Positions 50,151-60,694 of a stretch of 64,000 bases of DNA are shown one piece after another; positions within the stretch are counted from its first letter, which is position 1, and every line of letters starts with the position of its first letter. Below the pieces are notes generated by a model that saw only the letters and a program-made list of their open reading frames with translations, ran no database searches and had not been told where the DNA came from. Origin of the DNA: Odontesthes bonariensis. Lineage: Eukaryota > Chordata > Actinopteri > Atheriniformes > Atherinopsidae. Both the position numbers and the translations under genes were made by a program. The DNA is taken from contig NC_134510.1 of assembly GCF_027942865.1 (NCBI RefSeq), forward strand, positions 29,654,163 through 29,718,162, written 5' to 3'.

Positions 50151-52449
50151 GTAAGAATGAATTATGAATATTTGTTGCTGTGATATCCGGATAACAAATT
50201 CAAACAGCTGCATAATAATCCATCATAAATATACAGCTGACAAGAACAGAGATGTAGCAACTGGCATTTTACTCAAGTAAGATATTTCTGAGAAAATCCA
50301 TCATGGAAAGTTTTAGAAAGAAAAGATTTTTGTGTTATTACCAATCACTGTTGTTGGATTAAACCTTTTAGAGTAAATCATGTGAGGCCTTGCTAAATAT
50401 TAAAAGCATTAAACAATACTATGTGAATGTTATCTTTTATTGATTTGGCCTCATTTTATTTACATTTTTTTGTAAATACCAAAGAAAATGAACAATTTTA
50501 CACATGAAAGAGGTCATTACAAACATTACAGTTAAAACTTGTGACTCTGGTTTTCATGGTCCTGTGACAACTTAGGGAATGTGATCTACACTGGTTTGAC
50601 CCCTCAATTCCCCACAACTCCCTAATTATAAATTCTAATTTTACACTCCGAGGCGTGGTCCTGTCAGACTGTGTGGAACAAATTAAAGGTTACAGGCCTG
50701 TCAATTCATTGAGGTAAAAATGGCACGATGATTCCTACACTGTGTCTTTCTTTTATAAAAAAGGTCAAGAGTAGCTCCTCTTACCTTAAGGTGAATATGA
50801 AACATATCTCTGATTTGATCTCTGAAAAACAAGCTAAAAGAGTTACAGTGGAATTGAATTTAGTGATAGACTATAAGCTTCAAACTCTTTGAGCTCTGTG
50901 GTTTGAAACACCTGAGTGAAATTAGCTCTAATGAGCATCATGCCCCTGAGCACAAGACTAACGAGGTGATTATGCTGTTAAGTGCTGCATTTAAGAGATG
51001 TGGGTATGGCTTTTTACAATATGAGTCTGTTTTCATCACATACATGATGAAAAAACTTTGGAATGATGGGCCAAAAACATTTATCATACAGAGAGATATG
51101 AAGCACAAACCATCACCCAAGCAGAGGATATTTTACACAGAAAATTAATTTGCTTCCAATACAAGAGCACAAGGAATTACTTGCTGGTTTGAAAAGATGT
51201 GCTTTTAATGAACAATCAAATTACCATCAACTACAAAAGCTTTTCAGAAAATCAGCAAAGATGGGTTTTTTTTTCACACATGAACATATTCCGGTAGACC
51301 AGCATTATCTGAAAAAACAAAATAAAACAAAACATCTGCCTCTCATCACTTTGTCATTGTGTTTATTTCCACTATAAACCCTGTTGTGGCACAAGGTGCA
51401 GTCTTGAAATCAAGTACAGAAAATAAACACCATATTGGGATTTAGTTGCGGACAGTTTTGTTTTACATTAGCTTGTTTCAAGGAACTATGTTGAATATCT
51501 CACCGAGCAGTGCACCCATACTGTATGGAATCAACAACCTGATCACAGGCCGTATTAATGGCCTCTGTTGGTGTCACACTATATGAACATATTTTACATG
51601 ATTATAGTGTTACCCCTGATGCATCGACCTGAAAGTAACATTTTACTGCTGTAGCAAATTCAGGTGGGGCACCTTTTAATAGTGGGTTCCTACTATAGAA
51701 TAAATTTCAAATCAAACTGATAAAATGTGAGATTATTTCTCCTGCTTTGTTAATTGTATAGAAAACTTATTTTTTTTAGTAGGTAGCATTTTTTCATACT
51801 CTGGACTGTTGGTGAGAAATGGGCCACCATGTCACATTTACATGGCAGTCCAGTCCAGTCCAGTACCAGTACAGTGTATTGTATGTGAAATATGTACAAA
51901 ACAAAAAGATCAATATTGTTGTGTGGGTTAACATCAAACTCATAAGCCAGGAAAAGGAACTTTGCAATATGCTGTAGTCTGAAATTATCTATTTTGAAAC
52001 AAGCCATGATGATGTCCTAAATCTAACCAAACCAGTATTTATTCCTTATAAACAACCATCTTGTGTTTAATGCCTAAACAAAACCAAAATGCAAGTTAAA
52101 GCAAAAGTCAACAGCAACTGAAAACAAAAGAAAAGAGTAAAACAAGGGCAAGTACTTATAGAAAATACTTGGCTGTACAAGAAACAATAAGATGGGTAGT
52201 CATCGCCAATGGCCTCTAGCTTCCTCATGGACTTTTTTTTAACCTTTTCATCGGTTAATCACTCATTTAGTGACAATTTTGCAAAATGTCCTTAAACTCC
52301 TGTGAGACTGCTGCTGTTTGACTTGTACTCAGAGATCAAATTGAGTCAATGAAGGTATGTACTAACCAGGTTCGTCCATTGTAGATACAGCATGAGCTAA
52401 GCCTACAGTTCAAAAGTGCATGGACCTACATCCACAAATACACACAAAA

Positions 52450-52540
52450 TGTCCAGGAGGAGGAGGAGCCTGCTGATTCAAACCAGAAACCCTATAGCTA
52501 TAAGGGGACAGCGGTAACCACCGCACCACCGTGCAGCCCT
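52450..52540 (-). mobile_element. Head remnant of the tRNA-derived retroposon
   Basis: On the minus strand GGGCTGCACGGTGGTGCGGTGG at 52540-52519 is the same tRNA-like head as in the 13.4 kb copy, and GGTTTGAATCA near 52483 is a weak B box. The body expected after it is not clearly present. It lies directly beyond the tail of the copy at 52554-52831, from which it is separated by one copy of that element's target duplication. Confidence 0.5.
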
Positions 52541-52553
52541 TCACCTCTATAAT

Positions 52554-52831
52554 CCATCCATCCATTTTCTATACTGCTGAATCCGTCGGTCGGGTCGCGG
52601 AGGGGCTGGAGCCTATCCCAGCAGTCAATGGGCGAGAGGTGGGGTACACCCTGGACAGGCCGCCAGTCCATCGCAGGGCCACACAGAGACAAACGAGACA
52701 AACAACCATGCACGCTCACACTCACTCCTAAGGACAATTTTAGAGTCACCAATTAACCTAACATGCATGTTTTTGGACAGTGGGAGGAAGCCGGAGTACC
52801 CGGAGAGAACCACGCATACACGGGGAGAACA
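52554..52831 (-). mobile_element. 5'-truncated short retroposon with 12-bp target duplication
   Basis: On the minus strand it starts at GTTCTCCCCGTGTATGCG, carries AACATGCATGTTAGGTTAAT and GCCTGTCCAGGGTG, and ends in ATGGATGGATGG. The direct repeat CACCTCTATAAT flanks it at 52542-52553 and 52832-52843. It is the same family as the 13.4 and 15.9 kb copies and again lacks the tRNA-like head. Confidence 0.8.
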
Positions 52832-55800
52832 CACCTCTATAATGTATTGCAAAATTGTAATATTTCATAAACTGTGAAACTGATCAGCAGCCCTGAAAAA
52901 ATACATTTTGTGAAGTCCTAAAATCCTATAAAGTGTGTCACACTAGCACAACGTAAGTAACATAAATTAGTATGGTAAACTGCATTATTAGAATAACCCA
53001 AAAAATGTATACAATATATAAGATTACATTTACACCAAAAAAATCTCAGAGGTCAAAAGGGGTCTCATCAAAACATATGAGATCATGAGACAAAGAAATT
53101 GGAACATAGTGGTGGAATCTCTCTAATTCCGAACACTGCGTGTGATCTGCCACGATATTCATTTGTTTTCAGCTGTCTCATGTGATGCTCATGAATGAAA
53201 ACAGTCTGGACATTAGAAAGATTATTAATGAAAGAAAAGACTAAGAAGGTGCAGAGATAAAATTGTGAATGAATCTAGCAGTTATAAAGTATAGAAACTG
53301 TGGGGAACAGTATAAAGTTGGAGGTGACTGACAACGATTTGTGATTTGGGAACTGCCAAACTGCTTGCCTGAACATACAATGATATGTTTACCTACTTTA
53401 ATATAAGACGAAAAAAGCATGTAATTTTTCAGATACTGTATATTTCTATCACATCTCTTATCACCCTTTGTCTGAAAAGCTCCTTTTAAGGGGCTATGCA
53501 AGGGAAAGGTCCAGTCTGCTCTGAATGGTATACCGATTCGTCAGAAACATATGCCAAAGTGTGAAGCAGCTGCTCATTCATTGCTTGAGGTGTGCCAGGC
53601 AGGCATCATGTAAATATGTTTCATGGTGATGTCATTAAGTAAAGGCATCGACTACAAATAAGGCGTTCCAGGTAGTTTAGAGGCAGTGTCCTCTGTGGGA
53701 GAGATTAAAACCCTTCGGTGTAGCGTGCAAAAAAGCTTCAGCACGATGAGGGAGAGGGGAAACCCCCCCAAAGAAGAATAAGGCCACTTTAAAATCTTAT
53801 AGGAGAGAATATTAAAAGTGTTTTCCTCTGAAAGTGGAATACAAGTATTAAGATACCAAAAAATGTATATTACAAGCACCTCATGACTTTAGTTCTTTTA
53901 CTAGTTTCCACCACAACCACGTAAAGGAGAGGCAGCTAAAGAACCAACTTCTGGCTCCTGCATTTTTTAAAGGGCCGTCTTGCCGGTTCTCTCAAGATGA
54001 GGACCAACCATGGTTTGGGGAGACATACCAAAGTCCTGAGCTCAGCCCAAGTGCAGAAGTCTTCCAATATGTCAGCAGTGTTATTTTTACAGGGTCATAT
54101 TAGCAAACCGAATGGCTCTGCATCTGCTCCACAAGGGCATTCCTCCACTGCTGACCCTGAACAAACCCACAAGCTCCTGTGCTCCCGCTCTTGCATCAGC
54201 TTGTTACGAGCCCCTGATTTCCAAAGTAGTATTTACCCTTGCTGTGGCTCACCAGGCATTTCACTTGTAATGATAAATACTCATATGAATTAAACAGCAC
54301 GAAGCCCTGTAAGTCAGAGTGGATATTTAACCCGTAAATACTGGCTGAAGTCTATGTTTGCTTAGCTAAACATGTGTTAGTGGGTGAGTGGATCAGTCAG
54401 GCCTTGGGCTGAAACCCTCACAGGAATCAGGGCCATTAGCCATCAGACTGATAAACAAGCCTGTGACATAATGTGGAAACACTGATCCCATTCATAGGTC
54501 TCATCGCCCACAAAACATTCTGCATGCCAGGCAAATCTCACACGTATAAAACAAATTCCTTGTGGTTGGCGGGGGATAGTGAGCTTTCATGGGGGAAAAA
54601 TGGTTGTTTAGTGGAATATCACAATGTCTCACTGGTCTCTTCTCACATCCACAAAGAATTGCAAGTCTGGGTGAGATTAGGGGACTGGTGCCGCCGCGGC
54701 TTTGTCTTTGTCTCTCCTCGCCCCAAAATATCCCGTCAGGAAGCGGACAGTGTTTTCTCCCGGGGTAAAGCCAGAGCAGTGACTCCCTCATCTTCTCAGT
54801 TCCTGCTGCACTTTCCAAATGGAAAGAAAAAAAACAATGTGCATGAAATCATAATATGTTGGTTATGCAGCATCTGTGGGATTCACTTTAAAAATGTTTT
54901 GAATTTAAATGGGGAGTTGCTGTGTGTTTCCTCTTTGAGAAAGTGTGTTTTTAAGAGACATTACAGGGCTTTCTTGAAATTTATTTTAGGTATCTTGGTC
55001 TGGACATAAATCAAACTGAGAATTTGGAATCCCTACTAAACCATTTTCATGTTGGAAAAAAATAAACTTGTTACCAATTAGTGTTAACTCTGCACTCTGG
55101 CAAATGCAATCCCTCATTATAATGACCAAAATAATTTAGTGTCTGAAAAGTGCAGCCAATACATACTAAGTCAGCAGCACTCTTGTGTTGACGCACGCTT
55201 GTTTTAGGTCTTTCTTGTGCCAGGCCTGTGGTGTATACAGCTGGAGAATGGCAAACACAAACTGCCATGATCCTCTAATTGGATAAATATGGCTAATCCC
55301 ATTTGCCTTTGCTAGTGAGCCATACCGTGCAACTTTTGTATTGGGTACTTAAAGCCAAATAAAGGGCTTAGAAACTAAATGATTCATAAGGAAACTTGGT
55401 TACTTTGATGTAAATGTAGTGAAATGTATTTCCACTCATTTACTCATTTCTGAACAATTCATAACACCAGTGATAGAGGAAGTGTTGAAACTTTAAAAAA
55501 AGCTCTAATTCAATATTGAAATACTTTATTCCATGTGAATGAAGGTAAAACTTCTGGATTCTTATCAGAAAACATGGGAATACATGGGCATCATAACTGG
55601 CAGAATGCTCCTGAAAATGTGTAACTAGACAGTTATGCATGCCGTTATGCTTGCATGAATTATTGTTTTCTAAATTGACCAAATTGACAGGAACTAAACC
55701 GAATGTGTCTCAGTATTTTACGCTGGTGCTTACATTTTATGATACCTTTTACCTCAGCTCCACTACACCTCAAAAGGAAATATGTAACTCACAACTTTGC

Positions 55801-56259
55801 ACTTTAAACTTGACTTCACAAATTCTTTACACATAAAACAAATGATGGACTGTTCAAAGTACAAAACAGTTAATACAACATAAACAGTTGAAACAGTTGG
55901 GATAAATCAATCAAGTTTTCCTGTATTTTCATTCTTTTCTCTTTCTCTAACAGAAGTATCAAATGGTTCCAGAAGAAAATACTCAGCAGGTTAATCTATA
56001 ATGAAAACACTTACATGGCACTGATAACTTTTTTTCGAAAATTTTCACGGTGTGGTATTAGAACTTTGACTTGTATGTTGGTACTTCATCTGCCACTGGT
56101 AGTGGAAACAATAAGTGGAAATACTCAAATACCACATCTGTAGAACACCACATTTATGACTCCACAATCTATAAATTCATTTATCAGGTAATCGACAGCT
56201 ACTTCATTAAAGATAATGTTGTCTAACATCTCCAAATAGACTGTTTACTAATTTAATTT

Positions 56260-56261
56260 GA

Positions 56262-56356
<95 letters not shown>
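56260..56356 (+). repeat. (GAAA)n microsatellite
   Basis: About 24 perfect GAAA units without interruption. Length variation between individuals is likely. The opposite strand reads as a low-complexity FLSF open frame, which is an artefact. It lies about 220 bp upstream of the utp11 promoter motifs. Confidence 0.97.
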
Positions 56357-56370
56357 CATTTTCAACAAAA

Positions 56371-56388
56371 CAGTGCCCTCTAGTGTTT
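56371..56388 (-). promoter_or_regulatory. CTCF-like motif upstream of utp11
   Basis: On the minus strand CACTAGAGGGCACTG matches the CTCF core CCACNAGRKGGCRS well. It lies between the GAAA repeat and the utp11 promoter. This is consensus matching by eye only. Confidence 0.4.
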
Positions 56389-56559
56389 ATACACACATCT
56401 ACAGTCCGCGGAACCAAATTTAATGCATTTTCATTTATGGAAAACGCCATTTTAAAGGCTTTACTTATTCTTCAAGTATCCAATAAATAATAATTAATAA
56501 CATCCTCTTGTCAACGCGATCCTATGGACTTATTATGTGTAAAGTTTTCAGTGAGTATT

Positions 56560-56755
56560 AAGTTGCGAATCTGCGGAAGTGAAATAAAGCGCAGCGCTGT
56601 GAGGACGCCAGGAACCCACGTGTTCAGCTCTCAGGGAAGCACCAGACCTGAAGAGCAACGGGGCGGATTCAGTAGCTCTGTTTACTAGGAAAGCTTCATA
56701 TATTTTTATTAGGACTCTGTTTGGTAGTTACTAAGCTTAGGGACAGTTTTAAATC
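56560..56755 (+). promoter_or_regulatory. utp11: utp11 promoter and 5' UTR
   Basis: The 200 bp before the start codon are GC- and CpG-richer than the flanks. They contain an ETS/GABP-type site CGGAAGTG at 56574-56581 and a CACGTG E-box at 56617-56622, 134 bp before the ATG. There is no TATA box at a fitting place. ETS plus Myc/USF-type E-box is common in housekeeping ribosome-biogenesis promoters. The transcription start is not visible from sequence. Confidence 0.55.
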
Positions 56756-56815
56756 ATGTCGTCGTTCAGGAAAGCACTGAAGTCCCGACAGAGAAACCAC
56801 CATGAAAGATCTCAG
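56756..56815 (+). CDS. utp11: utp11 coding exon 1
   Basis: Twenty codons, MSSFRKALKSRQRNHHERSQ, ending at donor TCTCAG/GTGAGC, phase 0. The context TAAATCATGT is not an optimal Kozak site, but no other start fits the family. Confidence 0.93.
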
Positions 56816-59810
56816 GTGAGCATTTCAGTGTTTTGTAGGTTAGCTTGTTAGCTAATCTGCTCACTAAGGCACATGAAATATGGCCACAAACTGTAACCAG
56901 ACTTATAAATGTGAGGCTGTGTTTTCATGACGCAGGCAGAAATGAATACTCATGATAAAATGTCTTGTCCCACCAGCCTGGTTTCAGGAAAAATTTCGGA
57001 TTGCTGGAAAAGAAGAAAGACTACAAACTCCGTGCAGAGTAAGTTGGACACTTAACGTTTTAATTAGTTCAAATTCTTAATGTTGAATATTTATTTGTGT
57101 TTAACTTTGCAATTTCTTTTGTTATAGTGACTATCACAAGAAACAAAACACCCTCGCTGCTCTGCGAAAGAAAGCTCTGGAGAAGAACCCAGATGAGTTT
57201 TACTTCAACATGATCAACTCTCAACTGGAGGTGATTGTCAGCATCTTTATCAGATCATCGCCTTAGATTCAGTTATATGGGGGTCTTACCTGAGTATTTA
57301 ATTTGTTTATTTTGTGACCTGTTGACAGGAGGGAGTTCACGTGATGAAGAAATCCAAGGAGGAGGTGGAGATAACAGAGGAACAGAAGAAAGTGATGAGG
57401 ACGCAGGATATCAGATATGTGGAGATGAAAAGGGTTGCAGAGGCAAAGGTACGTTAAATGTCTCCAGGACTCAACTGTCCAATGCAACGCCTTTACACTT
57501 AAACTTTTGTTCATGTATGTTCCTGAACTACCAATTTTAAGACTATGCAACTTCCTGAACTGGGTTCATGATCTAAAAAAGATATAACTTTGTTCAATGC
57601 TCAGTTTGTTTAAAATCCTACCCGATCAACACGTCCAGCATTATCATGTATGTTAAGGTGCGATCCCAACTGGACAGCTCTGTGTACACAATGCATCAAA
57701 CGATAAACATACTGTGCCACATCTGTTAAGTCCAGCTGCAAAAGTGATCTGTGAGCAGAGCACAGTGGCAAAGTTTAGGCTCTGCTCTGTTCAAACCATC
57801 TTTAGTCAGCAACGGTGTGCTTGCAGAGTTTTCTCGAGGATTTTGTTATGTAACTTCTTTCTCATATCACATCTGTTTGAATAATATGAAAATACCGTTG
57901 TTAGTGGGACCGAGGCAGATGTGAAACATGTCAGATTTGATCATATCTGTTAGGGTTCAGATGTCACTATATGATCGGATTACTCAAGACGTATAGTAAT
58001 ACCAGGCATTAACAGGGCTGTATTATTGAAAGTTGTTCAGATTAAATAGCAGTATTTTCAAAAACTCTTACATGAGATACCAAAGGCCAGAGCTCATCTC
58101 TTGTAGGCTGTTGGACTTAATTTATTCAGGAAGGCGCAGTCAGATTTACTAATTTGCAAGACAATGTGAAAGTGCTTGATTGGCATTCATTCCCAACAAC
58201 AAGCTTTTTTTGTTTTTTTGTTTTTTTCCAGCTCTGAATGATAGGGACTGTGATAGGAACACAACACCAAATGCACACAGTATTTTTTAATGAGTGTGCT
58301 GCCTTCAGGTCTACAAGAATGGCCACAGTTCCCTTCTTCACAGAAACATGTTTACTGACTGTTGGCGCAACTATGTTTGGTCATTGCAGCACTCAGTGAC
58401 TGCGTGACATAACAAAAACATTCAGGTCAGCAATACCTCCTTTGCGCCACACTTGAGCTGATTTAGGGTGGCTCACTTCACTTCACCACCCCAACAACAC
58501 TGACGATAACTTTTTATGTGGCGTCCCTTAAACGGCCACCAACTACTTGTGGACAAAGGGTTTGACTACTCCGGAGCGGTTGGAGGAGCACGACAAGGCA
58601 CCCATTCTGTAAACCCGTAGGCGTACGGGAACAAGCCAGGTTCAGTCAGGCTCCAGCACAAGACTGTGCTGCCAACATTCTGGCAATGGCCAAATGACCA
58701 GTTTAAGCTGTTTTAGTGCTCATTTTAAGGCAGGAGGCTTTAATGTTGTGACTGATTGGTTGACACAGGTCGACAATAGTGAGTCATTTACTCAAAAATC
58801 ACAAACGCGCTTACAGTACACGTGCCGTAATGACTCTTCTGGCACTGTTGTCTAGACATGTCCAGAAGTTTAAGGGTTCCGTGTACATATTATCAGCCTC
58901 TCTGAGGATGTCCTTTTCAGCATGTCCTGTAATGTTTCTCTGCATTTAATGTGCCTTTCAGAAAATTGAGAGATTGAAAGGGGAGCTCCATCTTCTGGAT
59001 GCGGAAAGCAAACAAAAAAACAAACACACTTTTTTTGTGGATTCCAAGCAGGATGGTAAGTACAAATGTTTGCTGCATAATGAACGCAGAGACCTAGTAT
59101 AGAGACAATCCCTTTGAGTGGCTAACCTGAGATCCTGAGAGAAGTTGCCATCTTTTTTACCTTTTGTGCTCTCAGTGCAGAAATTTGACCTGGCGAGCCA
59201 CCTCGACACGGCCCCAGAGCTAGTGGACAGAGTGTACAATAGACCAACTCTGAAAACCCTGGAGACAAAGAGCATCCAGGGAGCTGTGGAGCCTCGCAGT
59301 ATAAAGGTCTGTGATGTTTTTTTTTTTATTATATATATTTTTTTTATGAGTATGGATTGTACACATTCCTTTAGTTTTGATATTGTACATCTGAAATTTT
59401 ACTGACAGCTCTGTTCTGAAAAAATACAAAAAATGTAACTTTTAGAAAAAATAATGGTTATTGGCTTAAGGCTCTTTGGCTCAGCCCACTGATGGGAGCG
59501 TCATGTATTTTTGTTGTACATTTAGAAGCTGGCCAGGCAAAGGAAGCATCAGTATAAGATCCTTTCCCAGAGGATTGACAGAGAGAAGAAAATGTTTGTC
59601 ATCAGCCAGAAAATTCAGACCCGTAAGGACCTACAGGTGAGAATTCCTAGACACCAAGTATTTTGATGCCAGTGCATTATGACTGTCCACAGTGTTCTGA
59701 TTTGGTAATGTTTCCTCATATTCTAGGATAAGACCAAGAAAGTGAAGGTAAAAAAGGAAACGCCAAATGCTGCAGCTATTTACAAGTTTGAGGCCAGGAG
59801 GAAACGCTGA
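56756..59810 (+). CDS. utp11: UTP11, U3 snoRNA-associated SSU processome component
   Basis: UTP11 is a nucleolar protein of the small-subunit processome, which binds the U3 snoRNP and is needed for cleavage of pre-rRNA to 18S rRNA. Eight coding exons are 56756-56815, 56977-57038, 57128-57230, 57329-57448, 58962-59055, 59176-59306, 59526-59636 and 59727-59810. All introns are GT-AG, and together the exons encode 254 residues (human 253). The protein starts MSSFRKALKSRQRNHHERSQ and continues LLEKKKDYKLRADDYHKKQ, RTQDIRYVEMKRVAEAKKIE, APELVDRVYNRP and YKFEARRKR at the end. It is highly charged and helical throughout, with no membrane segment or signal peptide, as in the family. No frame damage was seen. 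The start is the first ATG and matches the family N-terminus. Confidence 0.95.
56977..57038 (+). CDS. utp11: utp11 coding exon 2
   Basis: After CACCAG it encodes PGFRKNFGLLEKKKDYKLRA plus two bases of an aspartate codon. The donor is CAGA/GTAAGT. The sequence is nearly invariant in the family. Confidence 0.93.
57128..57230 (+). CDS. utp11: utp11 coding exon 3
   Basis: It completes the aspartate and encodes DYHKKQNTLAALRKKALEKN followed by PDEFYFNMINSQLE. The donor is GAG/GTGATT, phase 0. Confidence 0.92.
57329..57448 (+). CDS. utp11: utp11 coding exon 4
   Basis: Forty codons from EGVHVMKKSKEEVEITEEQ through RTQDIRYVEMKRVAEAK. The donor is AAAG/GTACGT, phase 0. A 1.5-kb intron with no recognised element follows. 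Confidence 0.92.
58962..59055 (+). CDS. utp11: utp11 coding exon 5
   Basis: After CTTTCAG it encodes KIERLKGELHLLDAE followed by SKQKNKHTFFVDSKQD and one base of a valine codon. The donor is GATG/GTAAGT. Confidence 0.92.
59176..59306 (+). CDS. utp11: utp11 coding exon 6
   Basis: It completes the valine and encodes QKFDLASHLDTAPELVDRVY, then NRPTLKTLETKSIQG and AVEPRSIK. The APELVDR(V/I)(F/Y)NRP core is a family signature. The donor is AAAG/GTCTGT. Confidence 0.93.
59526..59636 (+). CDS. utp11: utp11 coding exon 7
   Basis: Thirty-seven codons: KLARQRKHQYKILSQRIDRE, then KKMFVISQKIQTRKDLQ, the basic RIxREKK...QKIQTRKDL stretch of the family. The donor is ACAG/GTGAGA. Confidence 0.93.
59727..59810 (+). 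CDS. utp11: utp11 coding exon 8 (stop)
   Basis: After TTCTAG it encodes DKTKKVKVKKETPNAAAIYK, then FEARRKR and TGA at 59808-59810. The IYKF-x-x-RRKR ending is typical of UTP11. Confidence 0.93.
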   Translation, partial: DKTKKVKVKKETPNAAAIYKFEARRKR

Positions 59811-60025
59811 GACAGGACCACTCGGCAGGCAGAGAAACGGTCACTCTTTGTGATGGGATAGTTGCAACATAATGGACTTCTACTGTGAATACCTACACAG
59901 CCTTGATTCTAACAGGGATGTGGAATTATATTCATTCCTTCATTATTGTTGCAGCTATGCAGTTTTGTACATATTTATCAAATACTTCTAGTTTCTTTCA
60001 AATAAACACAAAGCAAACATACAAG
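59811..60025 (+). other. utp11: utp11 3' UTR with poly(A) signal
   Basis: A short 3' UTR with AATAAA at 60001-60006, about 190 bases after the stop codon. The cleavage point is approximate. Confidence 0.7.
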
Positions 60026-60202
60026 TTGATGTGGTTTCTTGACATGAAGATAACTGGGGTGGTTATTAACTTTGCGAAACGCTTTTTGCTGAAATGAGAA
60101 GGACAAGGGGATGATATTTGTTCAAATTTAGTCTGTAGCCTCCTCGGAGGATGTTGTGCTGCCTAAACTGAGCTGTTAGAATTGTAGCAGTAGGCTTTAT
60201 TT

Positions 60203-60221
60203 TGTCCACTAGGGGGCATTG
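60203..60221 (+). promoter_or_regulatory. CTCF-like motif downstream of utp11
   Basis: TCCACTAGGGGGCATTG is a close match to the CTCF consensus CCACNAGGGGGCGC on the plus strand, about 200 bp past the utp11 poly(A) signal. This is by eye only. Confidence 0.45.
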
Positions 60222-60673
60222 GTAATCTTTGATACAGGGGAAAAAAATAATAATTACAGAGGACACTAAAACACAGCAATTTTGGTTGGCTAATATGGAT
60301 CCTAATAGTTAAAAGCGTGATTTACCTTTTAGACTTAAAGTTTAAAATGCAGTTACTAAAATTTTATTTTCAGTTCTCAATGTATGTTTTTACCCACTCT
60401 TTCAGTGTAACAGGTCGCTGATTCAATAAAGGAGAGAGTGTGGTGTTTGACCCTAAATCTGACTTTTAAACCTGTCAGAACAGACAGTGATGCTCCATTT
60501 CAGAGCTCATTCCGATATAGCCAGAGAATTTATATTCTTTTGGGATTTTTACGACACATCTTGCCATCTTTCTTTTTCTTCAGTGAATTATATACGAGTC
60601 GCACCACTTAATATCCAGGTTTTACTCAACCTCAAAAGTCAGAAAAAATAATCTGCTTTTAATGTTTTGTTTG

Positions 60674-60694
60674 ATATATATATATATATATATA
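60674..60694. repeat. (AT)n microsatellite
   Basis: An uninterrupted AT run of about ten units. Confidence 0.9.

Larger units (their letters stand above)
48567..56259. other. Gene-poor DNA between the 48.5 kb promoter and utp11
   Basis: No known gene is seen. It holds a LINE relic (49730-50150), a retroposon pair (52450-52831), a short CAGTC-rich run near 51843-51875, and a GC-richer block at about 54440-54820 that happens to be open in several frames, including 178 codons at 54473-55009 on the plus strand. A block at about 53585-53780 with AGGCAGTGTCCTCTGTGGGAG looks less random than its neighbours, but I cannot name it. Confidence 0.45.

Noticed and set aside
56253..56450. Minus-strand frame with repeated FLSF
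   Set aside because: It is the translation of the GAAA microsatellite and has no gene context.
58440..58760. Possible degraded repeat in utp11 intron 4
   Set aside because: The phrase TTTAATGTTGTGACTGATTGG recalls fish transposon ends, but no partner end or coding remnant is visible.
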